From positions 1,766,001 through 1,830,000 of the forward strand of contig CM064868.1 in NCBI GenBank assembly GCA_032719365.1: a stretch of 64,000 nt of DNA, in the 5' to 3' direction. Both the position numbers and the translations under genes were made by a program. Below the pieces are notes generated by a model. That model was given only the letters and a program-made list of their open reading frames with translations, searched no databases and was not told the origin of the DNA. Source of the stretch: Prinsepia uniflora (lineage: Eukaryota > Streptophyta > Magnoliopsida > Rosales > Rosaceae). Shown here in pieces: positions 10,370-21,371 of this stretch (position 1 is the first letter of the stretch; each line of letters starts with the position of its first letter).

Positions 10370-11364
10370 AATTATATAGTTCCTAATTTATTGATTTATT
10401 CAATCGTCAATTCGGCTACCCCAAATACCTCTCGTCTCCCTCATTCGTATTCAGTATTCACTCCCATTTCTACTCTATTTTTCTCCGCCGAACCGAAACC
10501 CAATAAATCGAACAAGAAATTGAGTCTCCCTCCCTTTCTCCCTCCCTTTCTCCCTCATCTTTCTTCTCTCCTTCTCCCTCATCTCTCTTCTCTGGTTCCC
10601 TCGTTCAAATCACGATTGAAGGGGCCATGATCGAAGAAGCGATCGAAGCCACCAAGTGTGTCGTTCTCTAATTCACCGTCTCGACCTCATCTCCAATTGA
10701 AAGAGACTTGCAATACCTGCTAGTGCGACTTCAAGTTCGAGTGCGAGGATCTGAGACTTCAACTTTGGATCTAATTAGAGGTGAATTCTTGGCGGCCAGG
10801 CGAAGTAAACTTCGAGCTTGGACTTCGCGAATGGTAGGTAATGGACTAATGGGTATTGGGTAGTCTTTGAGTTTGATACTCTGATTTGAGTATTGGGCAT
10901 TTGGGTTGGGTAGTCCGAGTCTCAACCTCGCGAAGTCACGAATGTATTGTTTATGTTTGAACTTTGAATTTCATTGTTTGTTTTGAATGAATGATATTGT
11001 GAAGTGTGAACATAGGATAGTATGGATTCACAATTGAATTGGGTAATGTTGTGATTGTGATTTGTGAGCATATGTTTTTTTCATTTGAATTTGATGTTCA
11101 TGTATGAATGTATGGGACTGATTTTAATTCCTATGGAATGAGTTTGAGCTTGATTTAATGGATTGCAAGATTTTTTTTTTTAATCTCCAAACGGCCCAGG
11201 CCGGCGTGGCGGCATAGGCGTCGTGTAATTCGGCAGCCGCCTATAGCTACCACATATAGTCGTGTAATTCGGCAGCCGCCTATAGCTACCGCATAGGCAT
11301 TATTCGCGGCAGCACCTCGCCGCCTAGCGCCTAGGTGCCGCTTAGCCCGCCGCTCTGAACATTG
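9993..11364. mobile_element. Insertion of 1.37 kb, class unknown
   Basis: Copy A has the uninterrupted sequence accttatcaatcctatgtc (about 1662-1680). In copy B accttatcaa is followed by 1372 foreign bases and then atcctatgtc, so the insert ends are set to within a base or two. There is no obvious target duplication. The right end is GC-rich with repeated cgcctagg and ggcgg motifs and a 40-bp tandem repeat at 11219-11298; the left end has two aattaggcg motifs. A (taa)n microsatellite lies at 10337-10364. A frame at 10364-10630 resembles no transposase I know. The interior looks like captured or promoter-like DNA. Confidence 0.7.
11219..11298. repeat. Tandem repeat, unit about 40 bp, two copies
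   Basis: The unit begins gtcgtgtaattcggcagccg and contains cctatagctacc; the second copy follows directly. It lies in the GC-rich right end of the 9993-11364 insertion. Confidence 0.8.
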
Positions 11365-11740
11365 ATCCTATGTCGATAGTCCGTCATCACTCTCCATTAT
11401 CTACAAGGGCTAAGCAGATTATAGGACTAGCTGCTTTCATGTTGTGACATTTATGATAGTTATAACTTACATAATCAATTCATTTGAGTTTCTAGCAATT
11501 ATAGAAGCAACAAGAATTCATGAGAATAGTGATTCCTTCTCTCTATTTTGTGTACTAATCCAATTTCAAAGTTCAGAGTTGGGGAAGGAATGATCACTAA
11601 CCAGATAGAAATGGGTATGGTTAGCTTCTTTTTGGTGAGATCAAACCTCAATATTTTGCTCAACATGCCTTTCGAACACCAGCAAATCCAGGACATAGAC
11701 TACCCAGTTTGCTGGGCAGGTCTCTCGGTGACCATATGGT

Positions 11741-12744
11741 GCACTCCAATGTTGCCTGCACCGTCCTGAAGGGCAAGTAAAATTGAAATGGTTAAAAAGA
11801 AAAGGAAGTTAGAGCTTTAGTTGACAAAAGAAAGAAACCAGTAAATTAAAACCACAAATCTAAGTTACGGTTTGAAGCAGCTACTGTTGTTTCATTTTCT
11901 TTTTTCGTTTGTCATCCTAAATCAAAGTTTCTAGCAAAGATGCTGAAATGTTTTATGATTCAACAGCAACAATAGCAATTGTACTTCGAAGAATCCTATA
12001 CAAATTCCAGATCCCACTAAATTTTATGAATTCAAAGAGCATGATAATTTTTTCAATTCTTCATAACTTTTAAGGTTAGAATTCATACCTCGCCTATGCT
12101 ATGCATAAGCTGTCTTTGCGACTCAGTTTCTACTGATGAGGCTCATGAAGAATTTCAAAACCTTCACCTGCCTAAACAGTTCCAGTAAATAATGAACAGC
12201 TTCAGCTTCAAGCAACAAATATAATCTAAGAAGATAGTTATAACTATGTACACGAGCCAAATCAGAAATATGGAATTATTAGACAGAGCGGGCAGGTCAA
12301 TTATCAATAAACGCAGAAGGGAAAACAAGAAATTGGTATAATCAGAAGGCAAAGCATAATCTATGGAGCTCCCCCACAATCCACCAATGAGTACAGAAAC
12401 GGCTATCATTTCTATCTTGCATTAGCACTCATGGAATCATATTACGATCAACAACCACAATGAAGAAAGTAGTGCTTTCATTATGAAATAGAGCATACAA
12501 ACAACAACAGAATTTTGTATGGCTCTGAATTCTATCAAGCAAACAAACATAGTGAGAAACACAGAACACAAACGCAGCAATCTCATTCCCAATAAAGAAG
12601 CCAAAGAACAAAATGAAAGCTTCTTGTTTATTAAATCTTCTATACAAGTTCAAGTGATAATGATTCAGTAACAGCATTGGCAGCAATCACGAAATTCACA
12701 ATTCAAAAACTATCATAAGAAAATCAAAATCATAAACTCCCCTA
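11741..12744. other. Intergenic DNA and probable PEX7 3' region
   Basis: No coding signal that I trust. The last few hundred bases before 12745 lie downstream of PEX7 (transcribed right to left) and probably include its 3' UTR. Short minus-strand frames at 12164-12409 and 12429-12686 are hydrophobic but have no recognisable motif. Confidence 0.45.
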
Positions 12745-13719
12745 TTACGGCGCTCTGGGGTCGGTCCCATGCTGCCAAACGTACACAAGCTCATCCCAAC
12801 CAGTGCTGGCCAGAAGCCCCTCCACAAGAACACTCATATCCACACCAACCGCGAACTCGGTATGGTGGTCGTACCGCGCCACCAGCGCGTCCTCCACCAT
12901 GTAATCCCACAAGCAAACTGACATGTCATACGAGCACGACATGATCAAGCTCTGCCTGTGCGGCGAGAATTTGACTTTCCTCACCGCGTAGCCATGGCCG
13001 TTGAGCACCGAGATCGGAACTCTAATGCTTCTGACGTCCCAGATTTTGATAGACTTGTCGACGGAGGCCGTGGCAATGCAGCAGTCATCGTACTTGTTCC
13101 AATCGCAGGTGAGGATCTCGAGCTCGTGCGCCGGGATGATCATGGTGGAGCCAGGCTCTCGCACGTCCCAGACACGTAGGGTACAATCGCCAGAGGCGGA
13201 GGCGAAAATATCGGAGTGACGAGGGTTCCAAACGGCGGAGTAAACGCAGTAGGCGTGCTCCTTAAAGGTACGGACAGAGGCGGGGCGGTCAACGGTCCAG
13301 AGCTTGACGGTGTCGTCCCAGGAGGAGGTGAGGAAGGAGTCGCGGCGAGTGGGGTTGTAATCGGCGGAGCTAACCTCTCGCGTGTGCTCATGGAGAGAGC
13401 GGAGAGGATTGGAAGTGGGGGGCAAAGCGACATCGTATATCTTGACTGAGCCGTCGGCGATGGCGGCAACTAGCAGGGAGTCGTGAGACTCGGACCACGC
13501 GACGTCGTATACGCCGTCGGCGGTTTCGTATGAGACGAGCTCGGTAATTGGTTGGTGAGGCGCGCCAGGGCCAAGAGGGGCGGCGGAGAGATCGATAACG
13601 TGCAGGCGGCCGTTTCCAAGGATACCGAAGTTTTGAGAAGTGGCGACGGCAAGCCGAGACTCGTAGAAGGGGCTGAACTTGACGGAGTAACCATTGAAAG
13701 GGGTCTTGAATACTGGCAT
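12745..13719 (-). CDS. PEX7: PEX7, peroxisomal PTS2 import receptor
   Basis: PEX7 is the soluble receptor that recognises the N-terminal PTS2 signal of peroxisomal matrix proteins and, with PEX5, delivers them to the docking complex. The 324-residue product is a WD40 propeller across its whole length. It starts MPVFKTPFNGYSVKFSP and ends GWDELVYVWQHGTDPRAP, both very close to plant PEX7 as I know it, and its length is near the usual 317-320. WD-type repeat ends visible include DGSVKIYD, DDTVKLW, DCTLRVWD, DKSIKIWD and YDMSVCLWD. The gene is a single exon, as expected for plant PEX7. The start is the first ATG of a frame that begins with the conserved N-terminus. I see no damage. Confidence 0.97.
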   Translation of the reverse strand: MPVFKTPFNGYSVKFSPFYESRLAVATSQNFGILGNGRLHVIDLSAAPLGPGAPHQPITELVSYETADGVYDVAWSESHDSLLVAAIADGSVKIYDVALPPTSNPLRSLHEHTREVSSADYNPTRRDSFLTSSWDDTVKLWTVDRPASVRTFKEHAYCVYSAVWNPRHSDIFASASGDCTLRVWDVREPGSTMIIPAHELEILTCDWNKYDDCCIATASVDKSIKIWDVRSIRVPISVLNGHGYAVRKVKFSPHRQSLIMSCSYDMSVCLWDYMVEDALVARYDHHTEFAVGVDMSVLVEGLLASTGWDELVYVWQHGTDPRAP

Positions 13720-13913
13720 TTTAGTGATGCTTCTACTGCTATCTCTGCGTTTGGCTTCGGATTTGGTCCTTTGGATTTTGGGGATTTCGCTTTCGAATTT
13801 TTATTTTTAATTTTTTGCTCATCTTCTTGGAATGTGGGGAGTTGGGAACCGATTTTTCATTTTCGCTCCTCCTTCGAATCGTCGGCTCTTTATTTTCATT
13901 TCTGTGAACCATC

Positions 13914-13958
13914 GGCCCATCTATCTGCTGGGCTGGATTGGACTACCCATGTGGGCCT
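13914..13958 (-). promoter_or_regulatory. Cluster of site II (TGGGCC/T) motifs upstream of PEX7
   Basis: Three motifs occur 195-240 bp before the PEX7 start: ggccca at 13914-13919, tgggct at 13929-13934 and tgggcc at 13952-13957. Such motifs bind TCP factors and are frequent in promoters of plant housekeeping genes. The link to PEX7 is inferred from position. Confidence 0.45.
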
Positions 13959-14059
13959 TCGAAAGTTTACGGAATCCGCTAATCAATGGCCTAGATTCAT
14001 TGTGTTCTCACTCTGATCTTGGTCCATCTACCGCCTTTGCTCTTTTTCATTAGTGTGAT

Positions 14060-16197
14060 TCTGTTTCAACGAAAAAATTTAAGATTATCAATAGTTTATA
14101 AAATTACAGAATTTAAAGGAATTGAAATCAATTTTTTAGAATATTTTGAAATTTATTTAGAAAATAATTTTAAAATAAAATTTAAACATAGATTTAATAT
14201 TTATAAATAAATTTTAGCTATAAAGAATGAATTTGGAAAACAGCATATTTTTATATAACAATTCCTTGTTTCTTTAACAAATTAATAATATAATAAATAC
14301 TATTAAATAATTATAAAATAATAATTAATTTTTTAAATAAATAAATAAAATTAGGAATTATAAATATTGAAAATATAACTTCTTTTTTTAATTTTATTAC
14401 ATAACAGTATAAGTTCTTAATATCTTTATTTTAGTTAATAATTATATTATTTCGAATTCCTAAACGTCGGCTAGATAAATTAAACGACTGTCGTTTTCAA
14501 CCGTGAGCATAATTGAACACATTAACAACGTTTGGATTTGTTTGGTTTCCACCATTATTATATAAATCTCGAAATAATTTAATTCATAAGCATTTTCAAA
14601 TATATAAAATATATAAAATACTTGTGTTTTCCAAAACTTCTGGTAGACTTTGTGGGCTCCAGATTTTGAATTTTACCTAATCCACTATTTGAACACATTC
14701 ACATGCAAAAGAAAAATGGAGCTTAAAATACTTGATGGCTGCAACCCTCAATAACTTATAGTGGACTTGTTATTTTTGGGCCCACAGCCTAAAATTAAAA
14801 AAGAAAAATTAAAATTCAGAATTTTCCAAATACCAAAAAATTGAAAACCATAACCATGTCCATGTATGGCCCTCCCTCCATGTCCATACCTCACATGTTA
14901 CCCACCAAGGTCTTGCGTCTCACCTCTTTATTGGGCGGGGCATGTTATGGATGCGACATCATTTAACTAACAATTACGGATTGAGACATATTTGAATGTA
15001 CGATATGTTTGATGTGTTATGATTTGAGTATTCGATAAATGAACATAATTAGAATTTGTTCAATTTCTAAATCGTCATTCATGATTCTTTACCAGACAAA
15101 ATGAATAATACTTACATCTCATTTTGATAATACCTCATCATATCACCTGTTAGATTTATCAAATTGTTTTTGTACTTTTATTTTAATCAGAACCGTTTAT
15201 TCTTTAAATCATTATGTAAATATCATCTCCGTAAAAAAAACAACAAAATTGAAAATCGTTTAGCCATTCATATATATATATATATATATATATATAACTA
15301 AATGAACAGTTCGCCATGAAAATATTAATTTTTAACAAAATCATTAATTTATTTGATACATATAAATGACTAAACGGTCTTTAATCTCGTTGGTTTTTTA
15401 CATATATGATATTGACTTGGTGATTTAGAGAATGAACAGTTATGATTATGATATATTTACGAAAGCAATTAGATAAATACAAATGATGGTACGAGAAGAT
15501 ACCACGAAAGTTGAATGCAAGTAAATAAAAGACTAGGGTGGGTCGATAAATCTGATTACTAAAGGTCAATATGATAATAAGCACATCAAATCAAATCTTG
15601 TTAATTATTTTCTTTATAGATGAGATTGAATAATTCTCTAAATGTCATCAGCTTATCTTTGGACTTGGTGATTCACTTCCAACGGCATCTCTAAAGTGTA
15701 AACCAAGACAAGCAAAGAAAAAAAAAAGGAACTCTCACTACTCGCACCTCCCATCACCATCGTCAACAATCTTCCTTATGAATATTGGAATCAAAACTAA
15801 GTACTTAGCTATAATTTGATTAGAAATCATCTTTGGTATTTGCAAACAATATAATAATTGATATCAATCATTATATGTAGTTCATAAAAAATATATACGG
15901 AATTGCGGTAAGTGTGGATTGGTGTGAAATTCATCGTGAGGAATTAAGGTCCGTTTTGATTGGGGTAATGGAAGTGCTCGAACAAGATACTAAACTAAAC
16001 AGACCTAAAAAAATAAAAATAAAACTTGTTCGCGACCATTGAAGAAACTTCTTTGTTTCACCCCTTAGCGTAGGGAACTTTCCATTACATAAGTTTATTA
16101 TAACCGGAAATTAGCGTTCATTCTCTAAGCATGAACTTAATTAGTAAACAATCAACAAGATTAAAAGTTATTTAGTCATTTATACGTATCTAATCAG
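14060..16197. other. AT-rich intergenic DNA
   Basis: No gene. It includes a MITE-like copy at about 15180-15400 (listed separately) and a (ta)n microsatellite at 15270-15295. The rest is low-complexity AT-rich sequence. Confidence 0.55.
15180..15400. mobile_element. MITE-like element, one of three related copies
   Basis: A core with aatcagaaccgttta, atcatctccgtaaaa and tagccattcatat matches 37085-37200 and, less well, 36100-36359. The right part is roughly the reverse complement of the left (for example gactaaacgg against ccgttta). It is split by the (ta)n run. The ends are not defined. Confidence 0.5.
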
Positions 16198-16300
16198 CAG
16201 GGCCGGCCATGGCCTAATGCGGCAAGGGCGATTGCCCCGGGCCCACGAATAAGAAGGAGCCAAAAAATTTTAATTTGTCTTATTTTTATGGGAAAAAAAT
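16198..16300 (+). mobile_element. Probable terminal fragment of a hAT-type transposon
   Basis: It begins cagggccggccatggcc and continues with a GC-rich gattgccccgggcccac stretch. A CAnnG start and this GC-rich subterminal block recall hAT element ends in plants. I find no matching inverted end nearby, so it would be a fragment. Confidence 0.35.
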
Positions 16301-16569
16301 ACAATTGTATTTAAAGTAAAAAAGTTGAAATACAATTGCATATATAGGAAATATATTGAAATACGATATATGACATAAAACTGACCTGTTATAGTTGGTG
16401 GAGCATTTTCTTACTTTTAACATCAACATCCCTCGATGTCTATATTTAGGGTCCTAACAACCTTGAACTGGCCATGCATTAAAGTTACAATGTGAAATAG
16501 GACGGTAGCAACATCCCTTTACAAATTGGGTAAGAGATTCTTGGTGTCAAACCACTTCATCACAAACCT

Positions 16570-16765
16570 AAAATCAACCAAGGAGGTAACTGAGTGCTTT
16601 TGAGGGATTTGTTCTCTGGAGTCATAGTTCAAATTCTACTGGCAACAACACCTTGGTCACCTACATGAAGGGTATAGGTAGGTGATGGAAAGACGATATG
16701 TAACTATGTCTACTAAGCATCCAGATTATGCGTTAGAAGGGTTCTAGGTATCAAAAAAATTATTG
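16570..16765 (+). mobile_element. Possible tRNA-derived SINE
   Basis: An A-box-like gaggtaactgagtg and a B-box-like catagttcaaattct lie about 45 bases apart and are followed by a body and a short T-rich run. The layout fits a plant SINE, but the boxes are imperfect and I see no clear target duplication. Confidence 0.3.
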
Positions 16766-17599
16766 TAATAGTTTGATGATTGATTCTAATGTATAATGTT
16801 AATAATTTTCAATCGTCTCAATTTTTTTTTTTTTAAAATAATACTTTCCAATGAAACCCCTACACCCCCCTGTTGGGATATTTAAACTTCGAAAGATCAC
16901 ACAAAACCCTTCTCAAAAGAAGATGTTCCCAATGCCCCATTTCCCACCTTTGGCCTCCTTATCCATTCTCAATTCACTCCCTACAAGTCGATGATGAATT
17001 TCACTCTCTACCAATTTCAATCACACACAAAGCCTCTACATAATTGGTAATAGTAGTGATTCAATCTTGTGTTGGCACGTGTAAGGGGGTTTAAGCCAGG
17101 GCACCCCTTTGCTGGCTGTCCGAATCGTGCACTATCATGTGCCACTCATAAGAGACCACCCGCGACACCCACCCCCTCCCCCCTCTCTCCAAACTTGGTG
17201 AAGGAAAGATGTGAGGGATGAGACAGGGCCCTAAATGATGGATGCCTAAAGAGGCAAAGTACATGCTGAGGTGCAATTATTCAGGTCGTGGATTTCATCC
17301 TAAGCAAGTGAGAAAACTAGAAAAAGAAAAAGAAAAAGAAAAATGTATTGGAAACTTGCTGGTTTCATTATTTTTATTTAGTAAATAACTTTTATATGTA
17401 TATATTAAAATTAGAATTTCTTATGTTTGAAATATTATTCCAAGATGACATTTAATTTGTTTTTTCAAAATTATTAATCATGCATCAAACAAATTATCGG
17501 CTTTATTAGTACTATAGCTTAGTGGTATTCCTATCCACATGTTATATGAAATGTCTCATATTTGATTTTCATCAAGCAAAGGTGATACCTTATGTATAT
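16766..17599. other. Intergenic DNA
   Basis: No gene. It contains a pyrimidine-rich patch near 17167-17188 and an aaagaa-type microsatellite near 17318-17341. Confidence 0.45.
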
Positions 17600-18170
17600 T
17601 GTTTGATCCTGAAATGACCAACTCGATGAGACCAGCTGGGGGTGCTAGGACCAGCCGTGTGATGTCTTGGACCCGCTGGGGGCGTTGCTGTTCGGCAGGG
17701 ATCCTGTAAAGACTAGACACCAGTGTGGTGCCGGCCAAAAGGGGCTCCGATGCCTAAGTTAGTATCTGAGTGCCGAGAGGCACGTAAATACAGTGCTCTG
17801 GATCGGTTCTGGGTCTCTTACCTTTGTGAAGGGTTTCCTGGTATTTATAGTAGCCATAACTGCGGTAGGTGGGCTACTGTTGCGGGAGCAGGTGGTGCTT
17901 TATGGCTGAGAGTTGCCTGACAAGCCCTGGACATCCGGAGGAGGTGCCAGCTGGAGTCCCAACCTGCCTCCATCATGGAGTTGGTATGACAGGGTTGGTT
18001 AGGTGACTGTCGCGGCCAGCTGGCGTCTGTACCATGTCAGGTGCTGAATGACAGGCCTGCAGGTCGGTGCCGATCGGCGGGCCACGGTGGGGTGCCGATC
18101 GGAGAATTGGTGGGTGTCCTTCCTGTCCTTGGCAGACTCTGTGCTTAGGTGGTCGGTCGATATGGTATCA
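17600..18170 (-). mobile_element. LTR-like block, minus strand
   Basis: This block is clearly GC-richer than its surroundings. It carries ctccgatgcctaagttagt (17733-17753) and then a tatttatag (17851-17859), the same motif pair and order as in the two solo LTRs at 2011 and 37608. On the minus strand that is a TATA box followed by the conserved stretch. Possible ends are tgtttgatcc at 17600 and ggtatca at 18170, next to an AT microsatellite. No target duplication can be shown. It is probably a solo LTR from a different family with the same promoter layout. Confidence 0.5.
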
Positions 18171-18863
18171 ATATATATATATATATTGTAATACTCCTCC
18201 CTCAATATCCATGTATCAAAAAGAAAAAAATTATCAGCAATTAGTACGACAACTGATCTAGTAGATTTTATGCATTGTGTAGTTGGTAGCTCTCATATCT
18301 AGATTATCATAAAAAATAAGGCTAATATCCAATATTTATATTATTTTCTCTCAATAATATTGTTATATAAAAAAATCATCCTAATGAATTGTCCATTTCA
18401 TAAAATTATCATAATAAATCTGGCAATTTAATTTATACATATGAACAATTTAATTTCGTTTTTTTATATAAACAATGATTAAAGATATTATTGGTTTTGA
18501 TTATAATAAATTCGATTGAAAAAAACTATAAATGAAAATACTTGAATGAAAAATTCCTCTCGATCGTATAAAATGAAAGTACAAATATAAATTATATAAT
18601 CCAATAACACTTCCATTTACGGATATTTACAAAGTTCCACGTCCACAATATAATAAAGCCATCATTGGGCACATTTATGTGACTGATACTGATCAAGCGG
18701 TAGAGAGCTCAAAAAAAGAAAACACTTCTCTCTCTCTCTCTCTCGATTTCTCTATTTTTCATTCTCTACTTTTCTCCCCCTTCTTCACATCTCTCTCTAT
18801 GAGAGAGACTTTTGGAGAAAGAGAAAATAGCAGCAGCAATAATAAGCAGCCGTAGCCGTAGCC
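18171..18863. other. Intergenic DNA with the 5' region of the DUF4228 gene
   Basis: It starts with an AT microsatellite and is then AT-rich to about 18660. A (ct)n run at 18727-18744 lies about 120 bp before the start codon of the next gene and is probably in its 5' UTR. Confidence 0.5.
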
Positions 18864-19400
18864 ATGGCCATGAAAAACAGCATCAGGTGCTGCATCTCTT
18901 GCATTCTACCCTGCGGAGCTCTGGATGTGATCCGAGTCGTCCACTGCAATGGCCGAGTCGAAGAGATCAGCGGCTCGATCCGCGCCAGCGAGATCATGAA
19001 GGCCTACCCTAAGCACGTACTCAAAAAGCCCTCCTCCTCGCCCGATCACAACGGCGTGGTCCCCAAGATCGTCATCGTCCCGCCCGACGCCGAGCTCCAG
19101 CGTGGCAAGATTTACTTCCTCATGCCCCTGCCTCCCGCCGCTTCAAAGACGTCGGAAAAAGCATCATCCGGTCGAACAAGATCGGCGTCGGCGGCCGCCA
19201 AGAAGAAGAGGATCAAAGATCAAGTAAACAACAACCACAACAACATCGCCGCCATGACGACCAATCTTTTGATTAATGAGCAGTACTTGAGTGAGATACT
19301 GTCGGAGAAACACTCGTCCGGAAAGGATCGGCGGCGGGGACGGGTCGGGGTGTGGAGGCCTCATTTGGAGAGCATTTGTGAGTCACCAAGTGATGTGTAA
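18864..19400 (+). CDS. DUF4228 (PADRE-domain) protein
   Basis: This is a plant-specific family whose members often respond to pathogens or abiotic stress; the molecular role is not established. The 178-residue single-exon product starts MAMKNSIRCCISCILPCG with paired cysteines close to the N-terminus, then IRVVHCNGRVEEISG, IRASEIMKAYPKHVL and RGKIYFLMPLP, the conserved core of the family. A basic Ser/Ala-rich linker (residues about 93-120) includes AAAKKKR. The C-terminal part ends in a VWRPHLESICESP-like block, also common in the family. I chose the ATG in gccATGgcc, which puts the conserved MKNS..CC motif at the very start. The domain call is firm. Confidence 0.9.
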   Translation: MAMKNSIRCCISCILPCGALDVIRVVHCNGRVEEISGSIRASEIMKAYPKHVLKKPSSSPDHNGVVPKIVIVPPDAELQRGKIYFLMPLPPAASKTSEKASSGRTRSASAAAKKKRIKDQVNNNHNNIAAMTTNLLINEQYLSEILSEKHSSGKDRRRGRVGVWRPHLESICESPSDV

Positions 19401-21202
19401 TATCGGCGGCTTCTTCTTCTTCTTCTTCTTCTTTATTTGTTCTCATGCATATCGATCATTATATTCGTTTTGAAGGTATTCACCAAATCCACTAGGTTTG
19501 GACCCCCACAAAAAAAAAAACCCATTCTTTCTTTAATTAATTTCTACCTCTTCAATTTCCTTTTTGATTTTCTTGTATATATATATATATAGGATTTAAT
19601 AGAGAAAGAATAAATAGTATGCAAACAAATTGTTAATATATGGTTAATTAATTAGGATTTCCGATTTCGCCAGAGGGCAAGGTACTGTCAGCGCCGCCGT
19701 TATTTCCGTTCCTCGTTCTATTTCAAGGTTATAATTGGCAAATATGAAGAAAGTTGTCATGGTTTTGATTTTGGTTCATTTAAGATTTTAATTTCCCTTA
19801 ATCAATTTGTGTGGATCATATATATAGGAAGAAGTTTATGAAAGCGAAATTAAGCTATATATATATTGTGGTTGTAACTATTTTGGGGGAAATTAACCAG
19901 TTTGGATCTGGTGTGAATATATATATATATATATATGCTGCATATTACATATTTGGAATGAATTAAATTTGAAGTTATTACAAGGTGATTATTGTTGTAT
20001 GATTATTATTGACGTACCACGACCGTTGAAATTTATGATGTCTATTTTCATTGATTTTATGTCATCATAAATTGACAACAGGAAATGGCCGGAACTCATG
20101 ATATATATCATCGACAGCCATGCAGTACATAAGTTTTCGAGTGTCGGCAGTCCTTTTACATATACATATATATGTGCTTGTATTAATTTGATATTATTAC
20201 TAGGTCTTAACGATGGTAAAAAATAAATGGGACTCATCACCAGTAATTTTTTCACCTCGTGTCTTTCTCATGCACAGCTCTTAAATAAGGGCGAATTCGT
20301 CTTTCTTTCTAGCCACAGTACGGTTTGCCTTTAAAACAGAGAGTCAAGGGATTCTCCGGTATTGGGAAAGATGGGTGCCATGAGTGAAACTCCCAACCAG
20401 TCGACCACACGCCCTTATATATATATTAGAGAAAGACATCATCATGCAAAATTCCCAAAAATATGTAAAATTTTGGAATATGACGATGATCTAAGGTAAA
20501 AAGCTAGTGAGATTGAGGTGGAAGAAAATGATAGTGATCCCCACAAAGTATTTTTCCACTATGTGCAAGGATAATGCAAATATATAGAATGATGAGGTAG
20601 CACTAGCTATAAGCTAACAAGTGGGCATATGGCATATATGTCTTCAAGCATATGTTGTTCTCCTTATAGAATGATTAAGTAATTAGATAATAGTGATCGA
20701 TGAATGGTTCAACTATATATAGATCTAGCTCCCTCCTGTAAAGGCAATATCACACACTAACTCACAGTAGGTTTGGACCTTTTGATTCATCACATTGGGT
20801 GGTAGCAGATGAATCCATCGATATCATCTATGCGTCTATCATCCATGGCTGGCGAGTAATGAGCGATGCATGAGGAGCTAGGCTTTGATGAGCTTTGAGC
20901 AACCCCATGTTCCCAATCCCATCCCACCATATTTATGAATTTCTTTACATACTTGCAGAATCCCACCATCCGGGGCCAACAATAAAAGGTGTGACAGTAC
21001 ATTTTCAGATATATCATTGAAATTATGTTATCGATCGATCTCATCCCCATTCCATCCATCATATATCGATCCCTTGGGGGCACGTATCACACAGCTTTAG
21101 GTTTATCAACTCCACGTGTGTGTATATACATATGCGAAAGTTTGAAAAGTTCTAGAAATAATTGTACCTAGTGAAAATTTTATGAACTAGAATACGAATA
21201 AA
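19401..21202. other. Intergenic DNA
   Basis: A (ctt)n run at about 19411-19430 follows the stop codon of the preceding gene and is probably 3' UTR. The remainder is AT-rich with several (ta)n runs. A denser patch at about 20300-20420 has no readable frame. Confidence 0.5.
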
Positions 21203-21371
21203 GCTATTTGGACCCTATAAATTGATCATATTTAGTGATCATATTGATATGGCAATCAATGAATGGTATTATTTTAATAAATGAAATTATTCTATATTTA
21301 TATTAGACTATTCATTGATTGCCACATCAACATGATCACTAAATGTGGTCAATTTAGAGGGTCCAAATAGC
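21203..21371. mobile_element. Foldback MITE, about 169 bp
   Basis: The left arm starts gctatttggaccct (21203) and the right arm ends agggtccaaatagc (21371). The two arms are near-perfect reverse complements over about 65 bp each, with a short AT-rich loop. The whole would fold into one long hairpin. No target duplication is clear, so the superfamily is open. Confidence 0.85.

Larger units (their letters stand above)
8328..11740 (+). repeat. Segmental duplication copy B
   Basis: Paralogous to copy A (541-2010 plus the start of 7311 onward). It keeps the whole PYL receptor body that copy A lost, and it carries two insertions that copy A lacks (9644-9776 and 9993-11364). It lacks the LTR insertion present in copy A. 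The right edge is vague: similarity is still visible to about 11740 and then fades. Confidence 0.78.

Noticed and set aside
9993..11364. Helitron
   Set aside because: An A-T target and a TC start on the minus strand fit, but no CTRR end or terminal hairpin is visible, so the class was left open.
11499..11769. Overlapping plus and minus frames at the right end of copy B
   Set aside because: Copy A does not keep either frame and neither shows a motif, so they are probably chance.
13140..14016. Several frames of 70-154 codons overlapping PEX7
   Set aside because: All are out-of-frame shadows of the WD40 gene or its promoter, with no family motif.
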